A stretch of DNA of 64,000 nucleotides, taken from NCBI GenBank assembly GCA_963763575.1, contig CAVXPD010000004.1, forward strand, positions 992,001 through 1,056,000, given 5' to 3'. A program made the translations under genes and the position numbers. This DNA comes from Bog-473 sp963763575 (GTDB taxonomy: Bacteria; Actinomycetota; Acidimicrobiia; Acidimicrobiales; RAAP-2). The notes under the pieces were generated by a model, which saw only the letters and a program-made list of their open reading frames with translations, had not been told where the DNA came from and ran no database searches. This document shows positions 49,927 through 59,106 of this stretch, piece by piece (the stretch's first letter is position 1; each line of letters starts with the position of its first letter).

Positions 49927-51477
49927 GTGAGGCGGCACGACTACCTCGCGGTGGCCATACTCGCCCTGCTGCTCATGACCGCGGCGTGGAGCCCGGCGAC
50001 CGCCGCCGCTCGTTCTTCGGCGCGGCCCGCGCGGGCCGAGGCACGCGGCGCCGCGTCGTCGTGGCCGTACCCGGACCACGACCCGTCGAACTCACGCCTG
50101 GCCAGGCATTCGCCGATCACGGCGGCCAACCTGGGCCGCTTGGCGACCGCCTGGACGGTGCGCGCCAGCGGCGGCCTCCCGACGTCGCCGATCGTGGTCG
50201 GCGATTCCGTCTTCGTCGAGGACCAAGTCGGTGAGGTCTTCGACATCGACCTGGGCAGCGGCCACGTCACGTGGAAGACCCCAGCCAACGGTGGGTACTC
50301 CGTCGGCCCCAACGGCGTCGCCGTGGGTTGGGGCAAGGTGTTCGGCGTCACGACGACGTCGCTCTTCGCACTCGATGAGGCGACCGGCCGCCGGCTCTGG
50401 TCCATCCGGCTGACCCGCACGCCGACCGAGGGCATCGACGTGCAGCCACAGGTCGTGGGCCGAGACGTCATCGCCTCCACCGTCCCCGTGAGCGTCCGGG
50501 GCATCTACTCCGGTGGCGACTCCGGCTTCGTCGACGCGGTCGACGAGCGCACCGGGCACCTGCTGTGGAGCTTCGACACCGTCGACTCGCCCGACCTGTG
50601 GGGCAACCCTGCGGTGAACTCGGGCGGCGGAACGTGGTATCCCCCGTCCTTCTCCACTCGGTCCGGCCTGATCTACGTCGGGCTCGCCAACCCGGCCCCG
50701 TTCGTCGGCACGCCGCAATACCCCAACGGCACCAGTCGGCCGGGCGCGAACCTCTACACCGACTCCACCGTCGCGCTGAAGATCTCGAACGGCCGTCTCG
50801 TCTGGTACCGCCAGGAGCAGCCCCACGACTTGTTCGATCGGGACTTCGTGCACACGATGGTGGTCCCGGTGCCAGCCACTGGCGCGAAGCCGGCCACGAC
50901 GGTCGTCGTCGGGGCCGGGAAGGGTGGCTACGTGCTCGGCATGAACCCCGCGAGCGGCCGCCTGCTGTGGCGCACGCCCGTCGGCCTCCACCACAACGAC
51001 AATCTCTCGGCGCTGTCGGGCCCGACCGAGATCCTTCCCGGCACCTTTGGTGGGGTGCTCACGCCGCCCGCGTCGGCGCACGGCAAGGTGTTCGTGGCCA
51101 CGCTGAACGCACCCGACACGCTGTACCCGGACCGGACCGAGTACTTCGGGGGCCAGACCGGGACGATGCGGGGCGAGGTCGTCGCCCTCGACGCCCGCAG
51201 CGGCCACACGCTGTGGGACACCTCGGTGCCGGGCGACCCCACCGGAGGGGTGACGCTCGTCAACAACGTCGTCCTCACCGCGACCCTCCAAGGTGAGGTC
51301 CTCGGCCTGTCCATGTCGAGCGGCCGGATCCTTTGGAGCGTGCGGGCGCCCGGGGGGATCGACGGTTGGATGTCGGTGGCCGCGAACACCGTCGTGGTGC
51401 CCGTCGGACTCTCCAACCCTCCGACGATCTGGGACCTGCACCTTCCTGCGGCTCGTGGTGCGGATGGCCACCGCTGA
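49927..51477 (+). CDS. Exported PQQ-type beta-propeller protein (quinoprotein dehydrogenase-like)
   Basis: A 516-residue protein with a signal peptide (YLAVAILALLLMTAAWSPAT, then AAA) and an eight-bladed quinoprotein propeller. Repeats with Trp-docking motifs are DIDLGSGHVTWKTPANGGYS, ALDEATGRRLWSIR, AVDERTGHLLWSFDT, GMNPASGRLLWRTPVG, ALDARSGHTLWDTSVPG and LSMSSGRILWSVRAPGG. It is homologous to PQQ alcohol dehydrogenases, but I do not see the vicinal disulphide Cys pair, so PQQ use is uncertain. GTG 49927 is preceded by GGAGGGGGAG; an ATG at 49910 leads to an early stop. It would act outside the membrane, probably oxidising an alcohol. Confidence 0.85.
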   Translation: MRRHDYLAVAILALLLMTAAWSPATAAARSSARPARAEARGAASSWPYPDHDPSNSRLARHSPITAANLGRLATAWTVRASGGLPTSPIVVGDSVFVEDQVGEVFDIDLGSGHVTWKTPANGGYSVGPNGVAVGWGKVFGVTTTSLFALDEATGRRLWSIRLTRTPTEGIDVQPQVVGRDVIASTVPVSVRGIYSGGDSGFVDAVDERTGHLLWSFDTVDSPDLWGNPAVNSGGGTWYPPSFSTRSGLIYVGLANPAPFVGTPQYPNGTSRPGANLYTDSTVALKISNGRLVWYRQEQPHDLFDRDFVHTMVVPVPATGAKPATTVVVGAGKGGYVLGMNPASGRLLWRTPVGLHHNDNLSALSGPTEILPGTFGGVLTPPASAHGKVFVATLNAPDTLYPDRTEYFGGQTGTMRGEVVALDARSGHTLWDTSVPGDPTGGVTLVNNVVLTATLQGEVLGLSMSSGRILWSVRAPGGIDGWMSVAANTVVVPVGLSNPPTIWDLHLPAARGADGHR

Positions 51478-51624
51478 GCTTCCGCCGCATCCGTACCGGC
51501 GGGATCCATCTGATAGACCTCAGGCTGCAATTCCGCTGCCTCTTCCGGAGCACTCGCCCCATGACCTCGTTGCTCGTCGAGCCTCGCCGCGACCCCGCCT
51601 GGTCCGGCCAATAGCCTGAGCGTC

Positions 51625-53448
51625 GTGGCACCACCCGAGCCGAGCACCACCCCGCCGGGTTACGACCGTCAGACGGTCCGGGCCAAGTACCTCGCCGAGC
51701 GTGACCGACGGCTGGTGGAGGGTCGCTCCGACATCCGCGACCTGGGGAAGGACGAGCACTTCGCGTCCTACCGCGACGACCCGTTCACTCCCTTCATCGA
51801 ACGAGACCCGGTGTGCGACGAGGTCGACGTGGTCATCGTGGGCGGAGGCATCGCCGGGGTCCTGGTCGGCGCCAACCTCCGCCGGGCCGGCATCGAGCGG
51901 ATCCGCGTCGTCGATCAGGCCGGCGGCATCGGAGGCACCTGGTACTGGAACCGCTACCCCGGCGTGATGTGCGACGTCGAGTCCTACATGTACATCCCGA
52001 TGCTCGAGGAGTTCGGCTACGTCCCGACCCGGCGCTACGCCTCCGGAGAGGAGATCCGGGGCCACCTGCAGAAGATCGCCGACCGCCACCGCCTCGACGA
52101 CGACGCTCTGTTCCACACCGGCGTGACTCACGCCGAGTGGCAGGAGGACGAGGCTCGCTGGCGCATCCGGACCGATCGCGGCGACGACTTCCGCTGCCGC
52201 TGGTACGTGCTGGCCGTGGGCATCCTCAACTTGATGAAGCTGCCGGCCATCCCCGGGATGGAGGACTTCGAGGGGCGCTCGTTCCACACGGCGCGGTGGG
52301 ACTACGGCTACACGGGCGGCGCCATGGACGAGCCCCTCACCAAGCTCGAGGACAAGGTCGTCGCCCTTCTCGGCACCGGTGCCAGCGGCATCCAATGCGT
52401 GCCACCTCTCGTCGAATCGGCCAAGCACGTCTACGTCTTCCAGCGAACCCCTTCCGCCATCGGCGAACGGGGGAACCGGCCGACCGATGACAGCTTCGGA
52501 GACGGGCTCGGGCCGGGCTGGCAGCGCGCGCGCATGGACAACTTCCAGGCCATCATGCTGGGCCTGCCCGTCGACGTCGACCTGGTCGACGACGGGTGGA
52601 CCCACCATTTTGCCCTCGTCAACCATCCGAGGGTCGTGGAAGGCATGACGGGCGCGGACATCGCGCGCAGCGGGGAAGCGGTCGACTTCGAGGTCATGGA
52701 GGTACACCGGCGGCGAGTCGAGGAACTGGTGTCCGACCCGGCCACGGCCGCGATCCTCAAGCCCTACTACCGCTACATCTGCAAGCGACCCTGCTTCCAC
52801 GACGAGTACCTCCCGGCGTTCAACGCGCCCAACATCACCCTGATCGACTGTCCGGGCGGCATCGAGCGGATGACCGCGGAGGGGCCCGTCGTCGACGGAA
52901 CGCAGTACGAGGTCGACTGCATCGTCTACGGAACCGGATTCGAGCCCGAGCAGACCCCTCTGGCCCGTCGTGCCGGGCACGAGATCGTCGGCCGGGGCGG
53001 AGTGACCCTGGCCGAGAAGTGGGCCGACGGCCCGCACAGCCTCTTCGGAATGATGAGCCGCGGCTTCCCCAACCTCTTCATCACGCCCGCCCCGTTCCAG
53101 CAGGCAGTGGTCACGGTCAACTACACCCAGGTCGCCGTGCTCGGTGCCGAATTCATCGGAAAAGCCATCGGGCTCCTCGAGCAGGAGGGGGTGGACGTCT
53201 TCGACGTCAGCCCCGAGGCGGAGGAGGAGTGGGTCAAGGGGATCGTCGACGCGTACATCGACGCCAGCAGGGTCATGGCTGCCTGCACGCCGTCGCGCAT
53301 CAACAACGAAGGACATCCCGAGGACAGAAGTCCACTCGTGGGCGCCTACCGGGGCGGCTTGGGCGACTGGTTCGGCTATCGCGAGCGCCTGGAGCGATGG
53401 CTCGACGACGGACGATTCGACGGGCTGGACCTGGAAGTCCGTTCGTGA
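51625..53448 (+). CDS. Baeyer-Villiger monooxygenase (class B flavoprotein)
   Basis: A 607-residue FAD/NADPH monooxygenase. The FAD site is VDVVIVGGGIAGVLVGANLR and GGTWYWNRYPGVMCDVESY follows. The Baeyer-Villiger fingerprint FEGRSFHTARWD lies at about 215-226. The NADPH Rossmann site is VALLGTGASGIQCVPPL. The N-terminal 60-residue extension is typical of the long cyclododecanone/PAMO-like or steroid-type enzymes. It turns a ketone into an ester or lactone. GTG 51625 starts the frame. The double SDR and amidohydrolase genes follow within 10 bp, forming an oxidise-then-hydrolyse operon. Confidence 0.93.
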   Translation: MAPPEPSTTPPGYDRQTVRAKYLAERDRRLVEGRSDIRDLGKDEHFASYRDDPFTPFIERDPVCDEVDVVIVGGGIAGVLVGANLRRAGIERIRVVDQAGGIGGTWYWNRYPGVMCDVESYMYIPMLEEFGYVPTRRYASGEEIRGHLQKIADRHRLDDDALFHTGVTHAEWQEDEARWRIRTDRGDDFRCRWYVLAVGILNLMKLPAIPGMEDFEGRSFHTARWDYGYTGGAMDEPLTKLEDKVVALLGTGASGIQCVPPLVESAKHVYVFQRTPSAIGERGNRPTDDSFGDGLGPGWQRARMDNFQAIMLGLPVDVDLVDDGWTHHFALVNHPRVVEGMTGADIARSGEAVDFEVMEVHRRRVEELVSDPATAAILKPYYRYICKRPCFHDEYLPAFNAPNITLIDCPGGIERMTAEGPVVDGTQYEVDCIVYGTGFEPEQTPLARRAGHEIVGRGGVTLAEKWADGPHSLFGMMSRGFPNLFITPAPFQQAVVTVNYTQVAVLGAEFIGKAIGLLEQEGVDVFDVSPEAEEEWVKGIVDAYIDASRVMAACTPSRINNEGHPEDRSPLVGAYRGGLGDWFGYRERLERWLDDGRFDGLDLEVRS

Positions 53449-53457
53449 CGCACTGAG

Positions 53458-55116
53458 ATGAGCGCTCGCCAACGGGTGGCCGTCGTGACCGGCGGCGGGG
53501 GAGGCATCGGCGGCGCAATCGCTGAAGAGCTCGGACGCGGCGGGTGGTTCGTCGTCACCGTGGACCCGCTCGTGACCCTCGAAGGCACCGAGCAACTCCC
53601 CGAGCCCGCGGAGACCACCGCCGGGCGCATCGTGGCCGCCGGTGGATCGGCCCGCGCGTCGTCCGCGTCCGTGACCGACCGTGCCGCGCTCGACACCCTG
53701 TTCCACGAGCTGGTCGGCGAGCACGGGGGCCTCGACGCCGTGGTCAACGTCGCCGGCATCACCCGCCAGTCGTACTTCGCCCGGGGCAGCGAGGAGGACT
53801 GGCTGGCCCTGCTGTCGGTGCACCTCGGCGGGTACCTGAACGTCCTGTCCTCCGCGCTGCCCGTCATGGCCACGGCAGGGCACGGCCGCATCCTCGGGAT
53901 CACGTCCGGCTCGGGCTGGCGCGCCGCCGACGCGGGCGGCTACAGCGCGGCCAAGCGCGTGGTGGCGTCGCTCACCTGGCAATTGGGCTACGCCGCCCCG
54001 CCGGGCGTCACGGTCAATGCGGTGTCACCCATCGCGAGTACCCGCATGGTCGCCGCGGCGCTCGAGCGCGCCCGCCAGGAGGGCCGGGCCGGCGGTGGGG
54101 GCGGCTTGAGCCTGGACTCGATGCCCGGGCCCGAGGATCTCGCGCCGCTGGGCGCACACGTCGTGAGTGACGGGTTCGGGTGGTGCACCGGACAAGTGCT
54201 GTTCGCCGGCGGGCCCGAGGTAGCGGTGATCGAGCAGCCCCGCCTGATCGAAGTGGTGCGCACCTCACACGTCGGGTCTCTCGCAGCGGTCCTCGACGCG
54301 GTGATCCCCCGGGCCTTCGCCGCGGCCGAGGCCATGCAGGCAACCGAGGGCGGCAGCAATCCACGCTTCGGGCCGATCTTCGACGCCCCGAGAACCTCTG
54401 ACAGACCGTCCGTACCGGTGAAGAACTGTGCCGTCGTGGCCGACCGTCCCTCCCTCGCGGCTTCGGTCGTCGCGTCACTGGAGGGCCGGTCGATCACCTG
54501 TCATCGGGTCGAGCCCGCCCGCGACTTCGCGGGTGCGGCCCGCGCGCTGGGAGCCGCAGTCGAGGGCAACGGGCCGATCGACGGCGTCGTCGTCGCGCTC
54601 GGCAGCCATGAGCGAGCCAGCGCGTCCCCGGACGGGTGGCAGCAGATCCTGTCGGGCCACGACGGAATCCTGGACCAACTGCATGCCGATGCCGCCTGGA
54701 CCCGGGCCGTGGCCGACTACGCCGCCCAGGCTGCCCGGCCCGTACGGATCGTCACCTTGACCGACGCGGAATCACCGGGGGGTCGCAGCCGCGCCCAGGC
54801 CTCGGCACAACTGGCGCGGGTCGCGAGCGGCGTGACTGAGGGCCGAGTGGCCGCATTCTCGGTGGGGATGGAAGCGTCCGAGCTCGGCACCGGTGATGCC
54901 GCCGCGCAGCTCGTCGCCCACCTCCTGACCCACCCCGACGCCACGGCCGTCGCGGGCGCCGAAATGGCGGTGGGGTCCGGGTGGATCGGGCTCCGCAGTC
55001 ACCCCCGGCCGATCGGCACCGTCATCTACGGCGGGCCTGCCATCCCCGAGTGGTTCGACGGCACCCTTCGAGAGATCGTCGGGGTCCCCCCGACGCGAGA
55101 CTCGAGAGAGGCTTGA
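53458..55116 (+). CDS. Double SDR-fold protein
   Basis: A 552-residue protein. The N-terminal 270 residues are a full SDR: VAVVTGGGGGIGGAIAEELG, VNVAGITRQSYFARGS, ILGITSGSGWRAADAGGYSA with YSAAKR. The C-terminal 230 residues look like a second, degenerate Rossmann unit (CAVVADRPSLAASVVASLEG, VVVALGSHERASASPDGW, VRIVTLTDAESPGGRSRAQA) without a glycine-rich loop or Tyr-Lys pair. It lies 10 bp after the monooxygenase and overlaps the amidohydrolase start, so all three are coupled. The second half may be structural. Confidence 0.87.
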   Translation: MSARQRVAVVTGGGGGIGGAIAEELGRGGWFVVTVDPLVTLEGTEQLPEPAETTAGRIVAAGGSARASSASVTDRAALDTLFHELVGEHGGLDAVVNVAGITRQSYFARGSEEDWLALLSVHLGGYLNVLSSALPVMATAGHGRILGITSGSGWRAADAGGYSAAKRVVASLTWQLGYAAPPGVTVNAVSPIASTRMVAAALERARQEGRAGGGGGLSLDSMPGPEDLAPLGAHVVSDGFGWCTGQVLFAGGPEVAVIEQPRLIEVVRTSHVGSLAAVLDAVIPRAFAAAEAMQATEGGSNPRFGPIFDAPRTSDRPSVPVKNCAVVADRPSLAASVVASLEGRSITCHRVEPARDFAGAARALGAAVEGNGPIDGVVVALGSHERASASPDGWQQILSGHDGILDQLHADAAWTRAVADYAAQAARPVRIVTLTDAESPGGRSRAQASAQLARVASGVTEGRVAAFSVGMEASELGTGDAAAQLVAHLLTHPDATAVAGAEMAVGSGWIGLRSHPRPIGTVIYGGPAIPEWFDGTLREIVGVPPTRDSREA

Positions 55117-55982
55117 TGCCGAGCCGGCCGCCACGAGTCGTCGACGCGCACGTCCACATCTGGGACCCGGCGCGGACGGACTGGTACCCCTATCTCTCAC
55201 GCTCCCCCGAGCAGGGCGGCAACGGGTCGGGGATGTTCCGCCGCTTCGGCGTGGACACCTACCGCGCCGAGTCGGCCGCGTGGAACGTGGAGAAGTTCGT
55301 CAACGTCGCCGCCGCCACCGGCCCTCACTCGATCGACGAGACCATCGAGCTGGACCGCGACGCGCCCGCCCGGGGCGGACCGGACGCCATCGTCGGCGGC
55401 CTCCCGCTGGCCGAGACGGCGGCCGAGGCCGTCGAGTTCCTCGACCGGCAGATGGAGGCCCCCCGCTTCCGCGGCATTCGCCCGATGGCCGGCGGGCTCG
55501 ACCATCCGGTCCCCGACGCCGAGGTCCTGCGTGCGTTGCAGGAACGCAACCTGGTGTTCGAGCTCATGGCCCACCCCGACCAGCTCGAGGCGGCGGCCCG
55601 GCGGCTCAGCGGCTTCGGCGACCTCACGGTGGTCGTCGAGCACACCGGGTGGCCGCGCAACGACTCCGACGAGGAGCGTGTCCTTTGGCGAACCGGCGTC
55701 GACGCGCTGGCCGCGCTGGGCGCCAACGTCTTCTGCAAGCTCTCGGGCCTGGCCATGCCGTTCGGCTCCATGAGCGTCGAGGCCCTGGCCCCGTGGCTCG
55801 AATACGCCATCGAGGCGTTTGGCGCCGACCGCTGCATGTTCGCGAGCAACTTTCCCGTCGACTCCATGTGCGGCAGCTTCGACGATCTCTACACCACGTT
55901 CAGCACCGTCACCGCCGGACTCGACCGTGCGACCCGCGACCAGCTGTTCGCCGGAACGGCCGAGCGCGTTTATCGGATCTGA
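55116..55982 (+). CDS. Amidohydrolase-family (PDC hydrolase-like) metal hydrolase
   Basis: A 288-residue TIM-barrel hydrolase of the amidohydrolase_2 type: metal site VVDAHVHIWDPARTDWYPYL, VVVEHTGWPRNDSDEERVLW, ALGANVFCKLSGLAMPFGSM, and FGADRCMFASNFPVDSMCGS with the late Asp. Relatives are lactonases such as 2-pyrone-4,6-dicarboxylate hydrolase and L-fuconolactonase. The start ATG overlaps the SDR stop by one base and has GAGAGAGG upstream. In this operon it probably opens the lactone made by the Baeyer-Villiger enzyme; that is inference. Confidence 0.92.
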   Translation: MPSRPPRVVDAHVHIWDPARTDWYPYLSRSPEQGGNGSGMFRRFGVDTYRAESAAWNVEKFVNVAAATGPHSIDETIELDRDAPARGGPDAIVGGLPLAETAAEAVEFLDRQMEAPRFRGIRPMAGGLDHPVPDAEVLRALQERNLVFELMAHPDQLEAAARRLSGFGDLTVVVEHTGWPRNDSDEERVLWRTGVDALAALGANVFCKLSGLAMPFGSMSVEALAPWLEYAIEAFGADRCMFASNFPVDSMCGSFDDLYTTFSTVTAGLDRATRDQLFAGTAERVYRI

Positions 55983-56020
55983 GCGAATCCGCAGGCGGCG
56001 CTTGGGGCCGGCGTCCGGAA

Positions 56021-57286
56021 TCAGCCGCCTACTCCTGCAGTCGAGGTCCCGGGGAGATCGGTCCCGCACGTCGGGTTGGTCGACACGGGAACGAATCCCG
56101 ATTGCTCCGCCTTGAGAATCCATACGCATTGCTGGGCGGGGTCGTGTCCGAAGATCGTCGCGTAGTCGAGGGGGTTCGGAAGAAGCCCTCCGGCGTCATA
56201 CGAACGGACATGGCGCAAGGCCGTGATGACCCCCGCACGGGTCGGATCCGACCCGGCGCCCTGAAGCCCTTTGATCATCAGGTCCGCGCCGGCCCACGCC
56301 TCGTACTGGAACAGGGTCGGAAATCGGGTCTTCGTGAAGTGCTCGTAGTGCTCGAGCGCTTGTGCCATCTGCCGGGTGCCCGCGTCAGGCAGCGAGAACG
56401 GTCGGTAGATGGAGAGGAAGTAGTCCCCGATCAGATAGGGCCAACTGGAAGAATGGACGACCGCCGGTCCGTAGCCGGTCGCAAAGACGGCGGCCTTCAT
56501 ATCGACTCCCGCCTGCTTGAGCGAAGTGGCCAGCGCGAAGTTCGACGCATCGATCATCGTCGGAAAGAGCGCGTTGATGTGCTGCTGCTTTGCGCTCAGC
56601 GCGAGACTCGAGAAGTCCACCGTCCCGAACGGGAGCGACGTGTCGAGGACCCCGGACTTGCCACCGAAGTGTTCGAACGACTTAGTGGTCGCGTACGCCT
56701 CACGGGACGACGAGGGCGAGATGCCGTAGCCGTAGGCGCCGAGCACGGTACCACCCGTCATGTGCAGGATCTTTCCCTCCAGGGTGTTCACAGGAAGCTT
56801 CGGGTTGAGGCTCCCGAGGTCCGAGGCGAACATGTTCGTGTACGGCTGTTCACCCCACTCCGGCCCGTCGGAGTACGAACCCGTGACCGGCACTCTCGCC
56901 GCCTGTGGATACTTCGCGGCCAAAAAGAACAGGGCGGACGCCGACACGATGCCGATCGCGCCCTTGGAGATGGCGTCCTGGACGGCCGTCACGATCTGTG
57001 TCGGACTCGTCTGATCGTCGATGACCAGCGGCACGATCTTGTGACCGTTGACACCGCCCTGTGCGTTCTGCTGGTCGATGCGGGCAAGGAAACCGGCCGG
57101 CGACGAGGCCGTTTCGGGGGCCGACGGTCCGGTCAACGACGTGATGAGGGCGATGGTGACCGGGGCCGGCTGACCTTGCGCGGTCGCCGGTGACCAGAAC
57201 AGCGGAGCGGCCACGGCGAGGATCGCGATCGTGACCAGCCGCCACCCGCCGCGCGCCCACCCCACATAGTGTCCATATGTCGGCAC
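56021..57286 (-). CDS. Exported ABC-type substrate-binding protein (paralogue 1)
   Basis: About 421 residues with a signal-type N-terminus (WRLVTIAILAVAAPLFWSPA) and a Peripla_BP_6-like fold: VTIALITSLTGPSAPETASS, DQQNAQGGVNGHKIVPLVID, DDQTSPTQIVTAVQDAISKG and VTGSYSDGPEWGEQPYTNMF. It is closely similar to the protein at 62440-63702 along its whole length. No permease or ATPase gene is adjacent. GTG 57286 is a judged start; TTG 57310 and GTG 57265 are alternatives. The shared 19-bp motif lies 23 bp upstream, tying it to the block at 31-37 kb. Confidence 0.9.
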   Translation of the reverse strand: MPTYGHYVGWARGGWRLVTIAILAVAAPLFWSPATAQGQPAPVTIALITSLTGPSAPETASSPAGFLARIDQQNAQGGVNGHKIVPLVIDDQTSPTQIVTAVQDAISKGAIGIVSASALFFLAAKYPQAARVPVTGSYSDGPEWGEQPYTNMFASDLGSLNPKLPVNTLEGKILHMTGGTVLGAYGYGISPSSSREAYATTKSFEHFGGKSGVLDTSLPFGTVDFSSLALSAKQQHINALFPTMIDASNFALATSLKQAGVDMKAAVFATGYGPAVVHSSSWPYLIGDYFLSIYRPFSLPDAGTRQMAQALEHYEHFTKTRFPTLFQYEAWAGADLMIKGLQGAGSDPTRAGVITALRHVRSYDAGGLLPNPLDYATIFGHDPAQQCVWILKAEQSGFVPVSTNPTCGTDLPGTSTAGVGG

Positions 57287-57309
57287 AACCGGCCCCCCGT
57301 CGCCCCACA

Positions 57310-57328
57310 AACCTGAGATTTGTTCCGA
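57310..57328 (-). promoter_or_regulatory. Shared 19-bp motif, copy C (before exported SBP gene)
   Basis: The minus strand reads TCGGAACAAATCTCAGGTT, 18 of 19 identical to copy B and in the same orientation toward its gene. Being 24 kb from the TetR gene, it supports a dispersed regulon. Confidence 0.65.
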
Positions 57329-57407
57329 CTGTAGGGCGGGTGCCGCGGATCGTCAATCACGTCTTCCGACGGGACGGCCGGACGGCCACCGAACTTCTGT
57401 TTGGAAA

Positions 57408-58331
57408 CTAGGCCTCGCGGAAGTAGTGGCCCTGCTCGAGGTCTTCGAGCAGGGTCGGGCCAGTGGGCTCCCAGTCGAGCAGGGCTCGGGTGATGGTCGC
57501 GCTGGCCGGGCTGTCCAGGCCGACGAGCGGGCCGAGGTGCGCGAAGTGTTCGACCGCGTCAGCGGGAGATATCGACGACGTGGGGACGCCGAGGTGACGC
57601 CCCATCGCGTCGGCGATTTCGCGGAACCGGACGCCCTCCTCGCCCACGGCGTGCAGAACGGATCCCGCCGGTGCGCTCTCGACGGCCAGCCGGGCCAGAC
57701 GGGCTGCATCGGAGCGATGCACCGCGGGCCAACGATTCGAGCCGTCTCCGACGTAGCCGGCGACGCCGTGCGTTCGCGCCATGTCTACGAGCATGGCCAT
57801 GAACCCCTGGTCGCCGTCTCCGTGGACTGTCGGGGGGAAGCGCAGCACCGATGAACGCACGCCGATGCCCCTCAGGGAAAGGACGAACAAGGCGGTTGCC
57901 TGCCGGAGACCCGCCGGAATCGCCCGAACCATGTCGTTCGGAACCAGCCCGTCGTTCTCGGTGACGACGGCCCCGGAGGTCAGCCCGAGCACCCCCGATG
58001 CCAGCACGAGAGGGCGATCGGAATCCGCGAGCACCGCACCCATTGCCTCCACGGCACGTCGGTCGCTCGAGGCGGCAGTGGCGAAGTCCCCGCTGAAGGC
58101 GGCCTCGTGCTGAAAGGCCAGATGGACCACTCCGTCGGAGTCGGCCGCCGCCTTGGCCAGGCCATCGGGGTCGTCCAGGTCGCCCCGCTGCACGATGGCG
58201 CCGACGGCTTCCAGCCGTCGCGCCGAGGCTTCGGAGCGGGCCAGGCCGACAACCTCGTGGCCGGCCCCGAGCAGCTCGGGAACGACGGCCGAGCCGATCC
58301 AACCCGATGCACCGGTGACGAGAATTCTCAT
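57408..58331 (-). CDS. Extended SDR (NAD-dependent epimerase/dehydratase-like)
   Basis: A 307-residue extended SDR: MRILVTGASGWIGSAVVPEL, VVHLAFQHEAAFSGDF, and a GVRSSVLRFPPTVHGDGDQG substrate loop, ending PTGPTLLEDLEQGHYFREA. The catalytic Tyr-x-x-x-Lys is not in its usual place, as in the atypical reductase subgroup. ATG 58331 follows GGAGGTGTCAAC. It is divergent from a TetR gene with duplicated operator-like repeats between, so it is probably the repressor's main target. Confidence 0.9.
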   Translation of the reverse strand: MRILVTGASGWIGSAVVPELLGAGHEVVGLARSEASARRLEAVGAIVQRGDLDDPDGLAKAAADSDGVVHLAFQHEAAFSGDFATAASSDRRAVEAMGAVLADSDRPLVLASGVLGLTSGAVVTENDGLVPNDMVRAIPAGLRQATALFVLSLRGIGVRSSVLRFPPTVHGDGDQGFMAMLVDMARTHGVAGYVGDGSNRWPAVHRSDAARLARLAVESAPAGSVLHAVGEEGVRFREIADAMGRHLGVPTSSISPADAVEHFAHLGPLVGLDSPASATITRALLDWEPTGPTLLEDLEQGHYFREA

Positions 58332-58350
58332 GTTGACACCTCCAGGGTGC

Positions 58351-58395
58351 TGATGTCAGTTACTGCCATCACCCTACCTGTGATGTCAGTCACTG
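58351..58395. promoter_or_regulatory. Duplicated TGATGTCAGTnACTG operator-like repeats
   Basis: TGATGTCAGTTACTG (58351-58365) and TGATGTCAGTCACTG (58381-58395) are direct repeats exactly 30 bp apart, each holding the palindrome CAGT-N-ACTG. They lie between divergent SDR and TetR genes and probably are TetR operators. Confidence 0.6.
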
Positions 58396-58415
58396 TCAAC
58401 ACTAGAATCGAGACC

Positions 58416-58985
58416 GTGGGTCGATGGCAGCCGGACAGTCGCGGACGTCTGCAGGAGGCTGCGCTCGCGCTCTTCTCCGAACGGGGGTTCGACCAGACCA
58501 CCGCCGCGCAGATCGCCGCCCGGGCCGGGGTCACCGAGCGGACCTTCTTCCGTCACTTCGCCGACAAGCGGGAGGTGCTCTTCGGCGGGTCAGCCCTGCT
58601 GCAGGACCGCATCGTCGGCGGGGTGGCCGGCGCGCCAGAAGGCGCCGGGCCCCTCGACGCTGTCGCCGGGGGGCTCGATGCCGCCGCCCAGTTCCTCGGC
58701 GAGTCACGGCGGGATCTGACCCGTCAGCGCCAGGAGGTGATCGCCGCCAACCCCGAGCTGCGCGAACGCGAGCTCGCCAAGCTCGCCGACTATGCCGCAG
58801 CCGTTGCCGCCACGCTGCGCGAGCGTGGCCTGAGCGACGCGCAGGCGATCTTCGCCTCCGAATCCGGCATGACGGTGCTGCGTGTTGCGCTGGAGCGCTG
58901 GGTCTACGAAGAGCGCGATCGGGACCTCGCCGACATCATGCGCGAGTCCGTGGCCGAATGGCGGGCGGTCACGGTCACCGGCTGA
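58416..58985 (+). CDS. TetR-family transcriptional regulator
   Basis: A 189-residue TetR protein: helix-turn-helix in LALFSERGFDQTTAAQIAAR, AGVTERTFFRHFADKREVLF, then a helical ligand domain ending RDLADIMRESVAEWRAVTVT. GTG 58416 fits the domain edge. An in-frame ATG at 58383 would place the operator repeat inside the gene and is less likely. It is divergent from the SDR at 57408, which it likely represses. Confidence 0.9.
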   Translation: MGRWQPDSRGRLQEAALALFSERGFDQTTAAQIAARAGVTERTFFRHFADKREVLFGGSALLQDRIVGGVAGAPEGAGPLDAVAGGLDAAAQFLGESRRDLTRQRQEVIAANPELRERELAKLADYAAAVAATLRERGLSDAQAIFASESGMTVLRVALERWVYEERDRDLADIMRESVAEWRAVTVTG

Positions 58986-59106
58986 CCGTGGCCGAGCTCA
59001 CCGGAGCCTCGTTCCTGAACGGCACCGCAACCAGCCGAGGACAGAAACAGCAATTCCGAAGAAGCCCGAGCCCACCGAGCGCTCGTACCCTTGCGGTGTG
59101 GCCGAG

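Noticed and set aside
51520..53982. Long minus-strand open frame opposite the Baeyer-Villiger gene
   Set aside because: Low-complexity shadow of the monooxygenase and SDR genes, with no recognisable domain.
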